A DNA stretch of 64,000 nucleotides, taken from NCBI GenBank assembly GCA_014925825.1, contig JACGCK010000012.1, positions 434,001-498,000 on the forward strand, read 5' to 3'. The translations under genes were made by a program, and so were the position numbers. The stretch comes from Pholiota molesta (lineage: Eukaryota > Basidiomycota > Agaricomycetes > Agaricales > Strophariaceae). Each line of letters opens with the position of its first letter. Within the stretch, counting starts at the first letter, position 1. The notes below the pieces were generated by a model. That model was not told the DNA's origin, ran no database searches, and saw only the letters and a list, made by a program, of their open reading frames with translations. Positions 13,595 to 24,913 of the stretch are shown one piece after another.

Positions 13595-14608
13595 TCACTC
13601 GGTCATTCTATTGACAGTGTGGACTTTGCCTTTGAATCTCATGTTTCCGATAAAAGACTGCATGGGAGCGCTAACCACACTCCCACTTAGACCTTGGTTG
13701 TCGGTATGAACTTCGTCTTCAAATACATGAGCTCCATGGAATACTTGCAGAGCATGCGCAGGGTTTGTTTGATTATCCAGAGGCGGACTCGGACTGGCGG
13801 TGATCTGGAGAGCTGCAAAGGTAGTACCCGTTTCCTCCATGAAGTCTCTCTGAACCTTTAACTCGTCCAGTAAAAGCTGTGTCAATGCGGAATCTTCTTT
13901 TCCAGTCCAGCTTTTTTGAATTGCACGAATAGATATTGTTGATTTTAGCTGAAGTTATGCGTTATCAAAAGCCGTCGCAACCATTCAAAAAGCTGGGCGA
14001 TGACGCACATAAAATACCCTGAAGGTAAGTTCTATCCGCATACGAATTTGGTTGATTTCGCCGGCATCCTTTTGAGTTGAAAAAACCTGATGATAGGATG
14101 TCTTGCGGCCATTTTATGGCAAAGTTTCTCTATATCTTTGAGAGCTCTGAAGACTTTGGATTAAGAGAAAAGAAGGCAGTGGAATATAATGCAAAATAGA
14201 ACGAACTTCACTAGCTCCCCGAGATCTTCTAGCAAACTGTCTGACATCTCCCCTGGTTGCAATGAAATACACGCCAGTAGCGTGCAAACCTCTTGGACAA
14301 TGTCCCTATACAATTTTTTATTGGATTTCATGTCCTAGGCATTATGCCATGTCGTTCAATCATCAAAGAAATTATAAGTACAACTAAAGTCTAACACACC
14401 TGCACCATTTGTAACAATGTACACGCCACCGTAGCAGCTTGTTGTAGATACGGTACCGTGGATAGCTTGCTGACATCTTTGAGGATGGTGAGGACGCTTT
14501 GCGAAACGGCTAAAACACGGTCCGACTTTGACGTCGGTTTATCGACTGCTTCTGTCTGTTCGGTACTTCGGTGGCTGTTGAGATAGGATCCGCTGCAGTT
14601 CGAGCCAT
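13595..14608 (-). CDS. short NLR-like protein: N-terminal helical module only
   Basis: The sequence resembles the helical N-terminal region that precedes NACHT/NB-ARC domains in agaricomycete NLR (STAND) proteins. Blocks seen in order: SQSVLTILKDVSKLSTVPY; then DMKSNKKLYRDIVQEVCTLL and ACISLQPGEMSDSLLEDLGE; RALKDIEKLCHKMAARHP; KDAGEINQIRMRIELTFR; then LLLDELKVQRDFMEETGT. The ATG at 14606-14608 gives MARTAADPIS but needs a one-base shift to reach the conserved frame. Two further breaks occur near 14080 and 13950. After the helical module the protein ends with a short tail at 13595, with no nucleotide-binding motif. It may be a genuine stand-alone signalling module or the stump of a truncated NLR. 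It sits beside another lineage-specific gene on the same strand. Confidence 0.5.
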
Positions 14609-15324
14609 TGTAAAGTTAGGAGGGTGAAGAACGAGGGCGATGAGCTGTCGGATGGAAGCAGAGGGCAGCAGGTACTGGAAAGACTCATACACCTATCCTA
14701 GCTTTATATATTCATGGGAGAGCCAAACACGTTGTGCCACTGCAGCAATGCGGCAGCTCAGCCTCGCCCAATGGCGCAGGAATGAGTTGCGTAAATACGT
14801 AACAGTCCAGCCACGGAGTCACAGCATTCAACAATAATGCTAGGAAACGGATTCAATCCTACGATCCTTGTTCTGAGTGTAGACAATGTCGATACAAAGA
14901 GTTTTATTGTATTCCATTACAACCATGTCGAACGTGAACATGGGTTTCAGTTTTAGATGGCTAGGCCAGGTAGAGACAGGGTAGAAATACAATATACTGA
15001 GAATTACTATAGACAATGGTGTGCAACGAGAGTGAATGTCGTTTAAATTAGTACTTGTGGATCGAATATAAAAGGCGTTACAACGTAAATAATCTAGACA
15101 ATGGTGTGTAATGAACGTGAGTGAATGTCGTTTAAATTGGTACTTGTGGATCGAATATAAAAGTGTTACAACGTAAATGATAATCAGATTCAGATTTTCC
15201 TTCTGAAACTGCAGTTCCCGAGTCCCATTGGAGTCCCAAAATAAATATCACACCTCGATTGCCTCAATGGCTAAGAATGTTATACATTTCCTCCAATGCT
15301 TTATGACTCTTGTCAGATATATCA
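14609..15324. other. 0.7 kb intergenic spacer
   Basis: Contains the tandem repeat at 15010-15179 and no coding sequence I can support. The part next to 14608 is the presumed promoter of the NLR-like gene. Confidence 0.5.
15010..15179. repeat. 85-bp direct tandem repeat, two copies
   Basis: Two adjacent, nearly identical copies begin TAGACAATGGTGTG, at 15010 and 15095. Both contain GTGAATGTCGTTTAAATT, then GTACTTGTGGATCGAATATA, and end with ACAACGTAAAT. They differ by a few substitutions and short indels. The repeat lies between two minus-strand genes. It could be downstream of the 15.3-17.1 kb gene or in the promoter of the 13.6-14.6 kb gene. Confidence 0.9.
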
Positions 15325-17114
15325 TCAGATGTGTCGCCGATTGAGGTTGTCCAGAAGAAAGGAAGACAAAACGGTAATTTCTCCCAAAACCTCGAAGGTT
15401 CCTAGAAGAAATCGATGAGTAACTTGTTCAAAGAATTGTACGCTGGCGAGGGGTATCTTTATCTTACCAAATTCATTTCGAGAACTTTTGAAGACGTCTG
15501 AGGAGCAAAGGTGACGATTCCTATTGGATAAGGAGATGAGGTTCACTTGTCAATCAATGCGTACACCAATAGATGAAACTCACCATCTCTAGTGACAATG
15601 CAATGATTCTTCAAAATGCGATGCATCAGTCTCGTAAGTTCCGGGTGTGTTATGTGCCGCTATTCATCGTTTAGACTCGAAACAAGCAGACATCAAGGAC
15701 AACATACATGACTCAATTGTGAGCGCCATACAGAATCAGGGACGATGGCCACTTCCGCCGAAGGATCCTGATAACCGTCATTAACATGAGCTGTCGAGTC
15801 ATAGAAGAAATAAGTTGGCTTACAACTCTGAGCAATATTTGCAGAAGGATGGTAGAAGGATTAAAGACAATCTGGAGGCGTTACAATTAGCAACTAACCC
15901 AAAAATGAGACAAGCGAGCGAGCATTCACCTCGTGAGGACACGGAGAGATCTTCGCCACTTTTCGTGTAAATCGACTCATCACTCGATCAATACTAGCGC
16001 GAGCTCCCTGCAGCTCAAAGGACGGAAGGACATGGCGAGGAACATCCATAACCGTTCGACCGCACATTTCCGCTGTGTTTTGACCTGGACCTATTGCAAT
16101 GCTCAAGAAGCGCAAGAACACCGCGCCCACGCTACCGTCCACGCTAGATTCCTTGTGGTGGCGGTAGAGTGTAGTCAATCCTGCGGTGTTCTTCCACGTC
16201 GGGTCACTTGATTCGTCGTATTCGAAATTCAGAGAGGACTGAGAACCCGTGCGTCTATAAGGAAATGTCGCAGTGGCCCACGAACTAGCTCTGTCGACAC
16301 CTGTAACGAGATGCAAAGTACCATTTGGTACAGATATTGGCTTCTCACTGCTGTTCTTAATATTAATGTCTTGGTACCACCTAGCCGCCTGCTCTTTAAT
16401 ATATTGGTATAATTTAGAGGGGTCGACTAGGTCTTCTCGTGAAGCTCCTTCGGGAAGAACGAGGACAGCCCCCTCCTGCACGGTTGAGGAAGCTTGAGTC
16501 TCCTAAGTGGTAATCAGAACCACAAGGACAAGGATGCAGAATTTTACGTACAGAGGTGACTTTGATACACGAGCGACGTAGAGTCCTTCACTAGCCACCA
16601 CCGTTCCGGGAAGATGATAATCGGGTATCAATCGAACATCGTCTGCAGACAAGGGGTGATGAAATGGTGTGAAAGCCGAAGAGATATCCGACGGCTGGAT
16701 ATGATCTTCCCATTCGTGAAAGATATTGAAACAATAGACAAATGCGCCATATTCATTCACATAGCCAACATCACCGATGCGGGCACCCTCACTGAAATGC
16801 TGGAACGGTCGGGACACATCACCTGTGATGTTTGAAGGACCAAAGCCGTTTCCCGAGGATAGCATAGATCGACAGTATATTTGAGGGACTCCGCAAGAAC
16901 TAGAGACCGAAGAATATTCTGGGAAGGTTGGACGCTCGAAACCTTCATCGTAAGATCCTATGATCGTGGCTAATGTCAAGTTAATATAGATGATACTGAT
17001 ACGGAGGAGATACTTGTATAAGGACGCACCGTGTCCACAGGAGCTGCCTTCCGAAATAGAAGCTTCCTTGACGCCCGCGTCGGAAGATAGCAGTTCATTG
17101 CCGTTAGATGTCAT
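15325..17114 (-). CDS. agaricomycete-specific protein of unknown function
   Basis: Multi-exon gene starting at ATG 17114 (MTSNGNELLSSDAGVKEAS). Introns can be placed at about 17030-16970 (GTGCGT..TTAG) and 16547-16503 (GTAAAA..TTAG), with more toward the 3' end. Recognisable blocks: IGDVGYVNEYGAFVYCFNIF; FTPFHHPLSADDVRLIPDYH; the hallmark GAVLVLPEGASREDL; KEQAARWYQDIN; and NGTLHLVTGVDRASSWATAT. Downstream come AEVAIVPDSVWRSQL and RHITHPELTRLMHRIL. I know these phrases from a large family of agaricomycete proteins, some associated with NLR-type genes, but no biochemical role. There is no signal peptide or membrane helix. The main exons are open, in contrast to nearby housekeeping genes. The exact 3' exons (15.3-15.9 kb) are tentative. 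Confidence 0.7.
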
Positions 17115-18283
17115 GATCTGAGGTTAAGAAGGCAAGTAAAAGAATTAAACAGAAAGAAGGAACTTCAGAAGGAAAGAAAAAGATTGAATCAGAAAAGCGG
17201 AGATGGAGGGAAGGTAGCAGGAACCTTGTGTGTGCATATGTATGTAGGGCAGAGGTATTGTCAGGCTTTGGCCAGGCTGGAACAATAAGTAAACTAGGGT
17301 TGGCGCAAGGGCTAACTGGGCTTACTTACTTAGCCCTTGTTCCTTTCTATTCAATGGTTGCCATCGAGTGGACCCACAAGTGAACTAGCCAAATCATCCC
17401 TCTCGGAGTCAGCTTCGCCTTCGACTGCTTTGAAGACAAGACAGAGGTTACGTTATATGGCATTGTTCTTCCAGTTTGTCACCTGCCTACCAAATCGCCC
17501 ACCAAACATTATGGTCTAATCTTCCCAAGGCAGTCAAAAGACAACGAAGGCGGAAAACACGATAAGAGCCAATTATAGGGACTCACAGCATGATGAAAAG
17601 CGAATACGTGTGCAATCAATTCCAACCTCAAGTTCGCCGCTTGTCATTGGGAGGTTTATGACCGCCTTCCTTTGATCATGAACAAAACCTCCTCAACCAT
17701 AAATGACTTTTCTCCATGCTTTCCCCGATATCGCACGTCAGGTAAAGGAGTTGAATGGAAAAGTCGGAGGCATCCAAAGATTGCCGTCGTTGTTTTCGCC
17801 AATAATGAGCACTCCAAGTATATGTGGTCGCTTTTTTAATAGAGTTCTGTTTCAGATATCAGTATAAGAATCCAAAGTAAGGTAGCAAGAGTGGTTTGCG
17901 AAGGATGCATCCAGGCAGGAGCCAAATATCTTCATATAGAGAATTAGGTTGTAAACCACAATGATACACAGTGGCCAGTAACAAAGTGATGAAGATAGTC
18001 TGAGATTATCGCTGGCAGGTTGATTTTGAGAAAGTATGTCGCTCGATATACGATACAAAGTTTTCCTCGAACGATTTTGATAAGTGTGATGAGGTGGTGA
18101 GGTGGCCGAACAACTTTGAATTGCCGCCCTTATCTGTGACGGCGACCATCGCGCATTGTCATGCTCCGCCGCTTCGTTATAATGGACAGGGTAGGCTCTC
18201 CAGACCCCCCTGTCTCCTGCCACCTCATACCCATCTATCGATATACCACTGAACCTCCGCGCAACGAACATTGACTTATAATT
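17115..18283. other. 1.2 kb intergenic spacer
   Basis: Shared upstream region of the minus-strand gene starting at 17114 and guanine deaminase at 18284. It contains a perfect inverted repeat at 17306-17339. I see no coding sequence. A 198-residue minus-strand frame at 17852-18448 overlaps the 5' part of guanine deaminase and is treated as chance. Confidence 0.5.
17306..17339. repeat. short perfect inverted repeat (10-bp arms, 14-nt loop)
   Basis: CAAGGGCTAA at 17306-17315 is the exact reverse complement of TTAGCCCTTG at 17330-17339. It lies about 190 bp upstream of the minus-strand gene starting at 17114. It may be a regulatory hairpin, a protein-binding palindrome or the end of a tiny element. 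No target-site duplication is evident. Confidence 0.6.
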
Positions 18284-20008
18284 ATGGTTCTCTCTCCAGC
18301 AATTGCCACGATTTACTACGGTGCTGTCATAAACCCAGTGTCTCTTACGAGTTATGCAGCTCTCCCCATTGCCTCTTGGCCGTGGATAATTCAGGAAACA
18401 TAGAGTGGATCGTCGACCGTGTGGAGAGCCATGAGCTTCAGCAAACACTTGCTGCGAGAGGCATTATTGACGCCCCTATCGTAACGATACCAGAGGAACA
18501 TTTGTCATTCCCGGGTTCATTGATACACATACGGTTAGTGTTGTATATGCTGTTGATAACTTCATATGGAAGCTTATAATTCCTTTGCTTCCAGCATGCA
18601 CCTCAAGTTCCGAACATGGGGACGTGAGTGCTTTTGTCATGAAGAACTTCAACCCAGCCTCAATGTTATCAGTGGTGGACAATATGAGCTGCTTGGATGG
18701 CTCCAGCATATTACATTCCCATGGAGGGAAAGTTTCCGACGTAGAGTTCGCTCAAATACATAAAATCTGTCGTCAGACGTATTATCGACAGCGGAGTAGG
18801 TCCAACCTCACATATTACCACTTGTTGCTTCTAACTAACTGTGGATCGTAGACGACTACCTGCTGTTATTAGCCACTATTCATCTTGAATCTACGAAGAT
18901 TCTAGCAGACATAATCCATGACTTTGGCCAACGCGCCTTGTCGGCGTACGTCGAATCGAATCGACACCTAGTTGATCTAATTTGCTCCTATGGTTCTAGA
19001 AATGCAACATGGACCGCGATTCACCCTCATACTATGTCGAGCCCTCTGTTAACGCATCTGTTGCTGCTACGCAAGATCTGATCACCTACATTCGTACTCT
19101 CTCTAAATCAGCCGTTGCCACGCAAGAACCCCTGTCCAACCCATTATTACTCCCCGTTTCGCCATAACATGCACCGACGAACTCCTTTCATCCCTCGGAA
19201 CTCTAGCCGCATCCGACCCAACCATCCGCATCCAGACACATATTGCCGAGAATCTAGCAGAGGTAGAATATACCAAGAGCCTCTTTCCCTCTGCGCCCCA
19301 TTACGCAGGTGTATACGATAAATTCGGCTTGCTAAGGAATAACACCATTCTAGCTCATGCGGTGCATCTGTCAGAAGAGGAGACGGACCTCATCAAGGCC
19401 CGCGAGACGGGGATCAGCCACTGCCCGACGAGTAATTTCAACTTGAACAGCGGCGTGGCTCCCATAGGCGCGTATCTAGACAAAGGAATCAAGGTACACC
19501 TTCATCTTGTCTGCGTTGCAAGAGAATGATCCTGAATTATGTACATTTAGGTTGGTCTAGGAACAGACGTCTCCGGAGGCTTCAGCATCTCCATGCTCAA
19601 CGCCATCCAAAACGCCAGCATCGCATCCAAAGTCTGCGCATTCCACGCCCCGCCCATCTCGACACCCCTTTCAACGTATCCAGTACAATGGGATTCGCGA
19701 ACAAAGCATTGCGCACAGAAACCCTGCTGTACCTAGCCACAGCGGGCGGTGCGGCAGTCTGTGGGCTGGAAAAGCAGATCGGCACCTTCGCGCGTGGCAA
19801 GAGCTTTGACGCGCTCTTCGTGATATCCGCGATGCGGCGGGTAACCCTGGTATTTGGGGCCTCGCTGATGCTGACAGCCACGTTGTGGGTGCGAAATCTA
19901 TCGAGGAGAAGAAAGTCATTCTGGACGGATGGCTGGAGAGATTTTTCTTCTGTGGGATGATAGGAACATTGATAAGGTGTATGTGCAAGGTCGTTTGGTG
20001 GGGGGTAG
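18284..20008 (+). CDS. guanine deaminase (many frame breaks)
   Basis: Cytosolic zinc hydrolase converting guanine to xanthine in purine salvage and catabolism. The start is ATG at 18284 (MVLSPAIATIYYGAVINPVS). Amidohydrolase features: the metal-binding segment PGFIDTHT joined across an intron to HAPQVPNMG; GGQYELLGWLQHITFP; IQTHIAENLAEVEYTKSLFP; ILAHAVHLSEEE; SHCPTSNFNLNSG; and GLGTDVSGGFSISMLNAIQN. The C-terminus has ALRTETLLYLATAGGA and ends near VYVQGRLVGG. About ten single-base losses interrupt the frame, for example near 18378, 18511, 18718, 18738, 18870, 19131, 19823 and 19958. All look like one base missing. Every catalytic motif survives when frames are followed separately, so either the consensus is poor here or the gene has only just begun to decay. 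It converges on UTP21. Confidence 0.9.
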
Positions 20009-20224
20009 AACATATGGCCGAAGTTGAGCGTGTAGCAAATAACTAGCGGATGTTTACATACATGCAGGAATTGACACTTCATCTGCATCGTCTGGTTGCA
20101 ATGAGTAAATTGCAATAAAACTCCCTCATAGAGTTCAAGGGTTGCTAGTACATGAGCAGGTATGTAGCACACAACAATCTACATGCAAAATGTGTAAGAT
20201 GAAACCGACCCCCAAGTACAAAGA

Positions 20225-23200
20225 CTAGAGAGTATCCCTAACGAAGCCCAAAGTTCCCAGAGACGACGTAATCAACTCCAATACCCTTTGACTCTCCTTC
20301 CGTTGTACCTCTACGAGCCTATCCAGTCCGGAATTTAGTTCCGAATTGGCTATGAGCACATCGCCGTGCATCCGCAGGAACACATTCTGCATCGCTTGAA
20401 CGGCCTCAAAGTCACGATGCGACTGCAGTCGCTGAGTAAGAGCGTTCAAGAACAGGCCAAGGATGTCCAGTGTCATCAACGACCTTAGTTCAAGATCGAG
20501 AGCTGCTGGCGAGAGCATTTTGGCATAATTGAAGAACGCCTCATCTGCGACAGAATTGAATACTTCGTAGCAGAGAGTCATGAAAAAACGTACAATCTCC
20601 ATCTGATGCCTCCGCAGCGAGTTTTTGACAAAAGACGCTTTCAGCACCGATTTTAGTCTTTTCCAATCTTCGAGTGGATTTCTTGGCCTCTTTCTGTTGT
20701 TCCTTGACATCTGGTGCAAACCGAGTCTCGACACCAGGTAATGTAGGCAAAAAGAAAGGTGCTTGTTCAGGAGCTTTAGGTGGCTCTTTGGGTTTATTAC
20801 GTTGCTAGATTAATACGGTAAACACCAATTTGAGTCGTAAATATAAGTTACATACTTGGATAACCTCCAAATTGAGAAGGGTTTGCCAACGCGACCGAGG
20901 AAGGAGAGTAAGAGTGATCAATTCGCCATCTAACTGAGGGGGTGTCGAAAAGACATCGGCTGGGGTATCCGTCACTTGGAGTGCAGTGAGAGCTTCCAGT
21001 GCTATACCATCAAAAAATCAGGTTCGTCAAAAAATAGTATTTGAAAAGAATACACACCTTCATCTTCATCTGCTCCTTGCATAGATGGAAGGGTGACATC
21101 CAATATGTCGCTATCGCTCACACTTTGGAATGATACGTCCGCGTACTGGGCGCGATTCGCCCTTGATATAGATGCGTCAGCTATTTTGGAATTTGGGAAC
21201 TATCTACGGGGACAAAGTTTGACTTACCACAGGAAAATACCGACACTATCCACATGTGCAGTCGCCAGGAAATCATTGGTGGGTGAAAATGAGATGCTGG
21301 TGGCTACACTTGATGTCCGGAATGCATCTATCAGACGGCCGGTCGGGACATCGAAGGTTCTGATCACCGAATCGAGAGAGCTTGCCACTAGCCAGCGTGA
21401 ATCAGGAGAAAAGGTCTGCAAGGTTTCTCAGTGACTTAGGTCCCGAGATAAGGTAAGAAAAAAACCTTACAATGTCGAGAATACGTCCATGGAAGCCGCT
21501 TAGCTCTCGGACCACCCTCCGTGTTTCGATGTCGATGATACGCACGACCATGTCATCACAGACAACGGCGAGCAAGCCGCTGTCACGATGCAGCAATATT
21601 GAAACTGCCGTTGATGGTAGCGCCAGCGTGTGTTCTAAATTCGTGTTTGGAAATCGAAAAACTATTTCAAGAAAATGTTAATAAGAATAAATAGTGCAGG
21701 CGCATCAAGACATACATTTATAGTTCCATCCAATGTGCTCGCAATGACAGTTTTATTTAGGGAGTCGGTGGCCAACCCTGTTACTGACCGCTCACTTCGC
21801 TTCACAGATCCGGAATAAAACGAGCGGCGACTTCTGGGGGACAAGGACCTAGAGTAAAAGATTTCCGCTGGATACCAGACTGCATGTTCCACATCTGGAT
21901 CTGCCCTGTTGCAGAACTGGCAAGTCCAAATTACCACATGCGGTGACGCAGACAGCCTAACAAAAAATGAGTGTAAAGAATGTATACCAACAGAAAATCT
22001 AAGATTTACCTTCGCTGGACCAACTGTTTGCGTTCCTTGCCTTTCGCTTTCGAATCGGCGACGATCCTAAGCTGTATTTTCCTAATCGTTTACCTTGCAT
22101 CGTCCACGTACGAGCAAAGATCTCATCTGTGTGAGCAGTGAGGATATCGTCCCAATCTTTTGTTCGAGCTGAAGAGTAGGATATCGAGGTTATGGGTGGA
22201 AATTTGAGGGAGGCAATGGGGATTGACAACGATGTTGCCTTTTTAATGAGAGAACCTAGATCGCTCAAATGAAAATCCGACATGATTGAATACAATAGAT
22301 ATAACTGACCTTGGGAGAGCTCGAAAGACCTGGAGTCACGAACGACGGATGTGCACCGAAGACTACGATCTCTGGAAGCGGTGAGTAATTGCTTGCCATC
22401 ATCTGCATAATATCGGATGAGGTGAGGTGGATTGCGATGGCCAGATCGGAATTTCAAGAGTCTGGGTGGTGACGTTGGAGAGTCAAATAGCCATTGCTAT
22501 CATGGAATATTAGACATAACCAGCAATGAAGACTGAAAGGGCGACATACCTTCACACTATTGTCTTCACTGGATGTAATGAGGACGGCTGTCCGGGACCC
22601 ATTCGACGCCTGTTATTGCTGCATCATGTGCGCCTCGAATCATATGTAATAGACGGCCCCCCTCATTAAATCCCAGAGAGCAATATGTCCTGCTGAAGAT
22701 GCAGAGGCGAGAACAGGGTGTCCATCTGTATCATATAGCGAAAACATTAGTAATTGCCAACCTTACTCTGTAAAGCGGCACTAACCGCTTCGGAAACCAA
22801 GTGCCCTAATGCCACCACCTTCCATGAACATCCGCATGAGACGTTCATCTGCACGGATGTCATAGACTGATATTTCTCCAGATGTGAACCCAAGTCCTAC
22901 AACGTCGATAGCGGGAGATTGAACCATTGCTGTTATTGAAGTTCCTAGTCCTTGGAAGAGCCGATATTAGGATTTGATAACAGGCGAGCAACACTGAATT
23001 CATGTATACGGGTCCTAAAGCAAATATTTAGAAAGCTGCCGTAGTGGTGGTTGAGGAGGAAACTAACTGAGTGCGCGTGTTCCACAACTGCATATCACCC
23101 TGGCTGCTTGCAACGACGACTTTGTTGAGATATGTAGCGGGGTGCAGGATAGAAGTGGCGGAGAAGTTGGCATCGAAGGAACAGTTGCTTCAGTTCTGGG

Positions 23201-23840
23201 GAAGATGATTATTATTTGAGGTGATATGCTTGCTAGCATCGGACTCACCTCCGTCTGCTGTATTCCAAAGGAACATATGATCTCCGTTCTCATTCAGGGC
23301 AAGTAATTGCGTGCCGAAGATCGTGATGAAGATAAATTGGTGTCAAGAGGGTTGACTATGCGCAACACCTATGCGAAGATGAGCAGAGAATCTTTGATTC
23401 ACGAACGGGACACACCTCTTTCCCCCGTATATATTTTATGGCATAAATTCCAGACGCAACCCAAACTGCGTTCCCATCCATGGCCATACTGGAAATGTGC
23501 TCTGGTGCTTCAGGACCTATATCATCAATATTTTAACGTTGTATCCCAACACAAGCAAGACTCAAACGACATACATACCAACAAAGAGCAAAGTCATTTT
23601 CCCTCCTTCCCATAGTGCCCAGGACTTTCCAAGACATGTCAAAATATGAATCTTAGGACCATCTGTTGCACCTTTGTGCGACCGAGTTTGCAGGACGAAT
23701 GGTATATGGTTCGTGATCAGTCCGAGGGCCCTAAAAGGGACAAAAAGACGAGGCTCTTTTGTGGGCTTCGCAACGGTATCGTTCGTGATGTCTTGTCGTA
23801 ACTTCTTTCGTGGAGGCTGGGACGCAAGGTCGATGTTCAT
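20225..23840 (-). CDS. utp21: Utp21/WDR36, U3 snoRNP (SSU processome) WD40 protein
   Basis: Nucleolar component of the small-subunit processome needed for 18S rRNA maturation. The start is ATG at 23838-23840 (MNIDLASQPPRKKLRQ), followed by the diagnostic FVPFRALGLITNHIPFVLQT and HILTCLGKSWALWEGGKM. Two WD40 propellers are spread over about a dozen exons, for example FSPDSRWLVASSLDSVIRTF and VCDDMVVRIIDIETRRVV. The Utp21-specific C-terminal domain is clear: LSPAALDLELRSL, LGLFLNALTQRLQSHRDFEA, MHGDVLIANSELNSGLDRL and LITSSLGTLGFVRDTL. The stop is at 20225. At least one frame break occurs near 20670, between KKSTRR and LEDWKRLKSVLK. The gene is tail-to-tail with guanine deaminase, 217 bp apart. 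Confidence 0.92.
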
Positions 23841-24913
23841 TGGAGAAGTGACGCCATCTTTCTTGACTTTCGGAGAATGTTGAGAAATACTATGAGCGTG
23901 TTCTAGACATGAAGTGATAACGATGCGTTAATTCTGCAAACCGAATCTGCAACGCGACCAAAATTTCGGGATCACGTGCATACACATCTCATCGACTTCA
24001 AGTTCATGTGGCCCGCTCGGGCCGCTCCTTTCTTCCTCCCACCATCATTTGAATCTCATCATACACGCTGCGTTGGGCTGACAAAAGTGAACAAATCCTG
24101 GCGTCTCTTGCCAAAAGTATATCTTAATTATACGTCTCCATATTGGCCACATCTCTTCTTGCGGGCGCTCATCACTCGTCGTACTGATGCAACTGGCAAC
24201 CAGCTCACCTCTTAAATATCTCGGGGAAACGCCTCAGCCAAAGCGCGCTCGTGCACTAAATTCTTCCTTGTCGTCAAGCACTCTTATGTCAAACCAAGTC
24301 ACCTTTAGGTGTCGAAATCCATCACCTAGACTGACGTGCCATGGGCGATGTTCTCGGGTACAACTGACGGATGCACCGCTTACTTGTCACTACCGTGGAT
24401 TCAGTGACAGCTCTCAATGACGACTCTGCGCTCAAAGTCACTCTATATATGCTGCTTCACCTCATGACCACTTGCCTGACTTGGTTGGTAAAAACCCCTT
24501 CTTCTAAGGTGTTTTGCGACCTATCTCGTTACTCTACGCGAGTGCAAATATGACGTTCTCTCTGCGTAACGCTCGTATATTTGTGTGTTACCTTCTATTC
24601 TGCCTGCACTCTCCTTGATGTATCAAATTGATTACTTAAATATATCTCAAGACTCTCGGCGCTGTTTTTTGCAGCGCCCTCCTTTCTTTCGGTGACAGTT
24701 CTTTTCCTAGATATCAGCGAAGTACACCGCCGCTGTCATTTTTCTTTCAACCAATGTTGTGGCTCAAGAGTATAAAACCATGGGTGCACAGATTTGGTTT
24801 CGGTACTTCGTTCTTCGTTTAATTTTCTGAGCCAGGCTGCTCCTTTCTTCATTCTTTCATTCTTTCAATTTTCAATATCTTTTTTTTGTTTTGTTTTTCG
24901 TTATATTACCAAC
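23841..24913. other. 1.1 kb divergent promoter region
   Basis: Upstream region shared by UTP21 (-) and the secreted protein gene at 24914 (+). Long CT-rich stretches lie close to the + gene. No coding sequence recognised. Confidence 0.5.
24751..24777 (+). promoter_or_regulatory. CCAAT and TATA boxes of the secreted protein gene
   Basis: CCAAT at 24751-24755 and TATAAAA at 24771-24777 lie about 140 bp upstream of the ATG at 24914. A T/C-rich leader separates them from the start. The spacing and sequence fit a strong TATA-type fungal promoter, which suits a highly expressed extracellular protein. Confidence 0.65.

Noticed and set aside
17852..18448. 198-codon minus-strand open frame
   Set aside because: Antisense to the 5' exons of guanine deaminase; composition and lack of motifs indicate chance.
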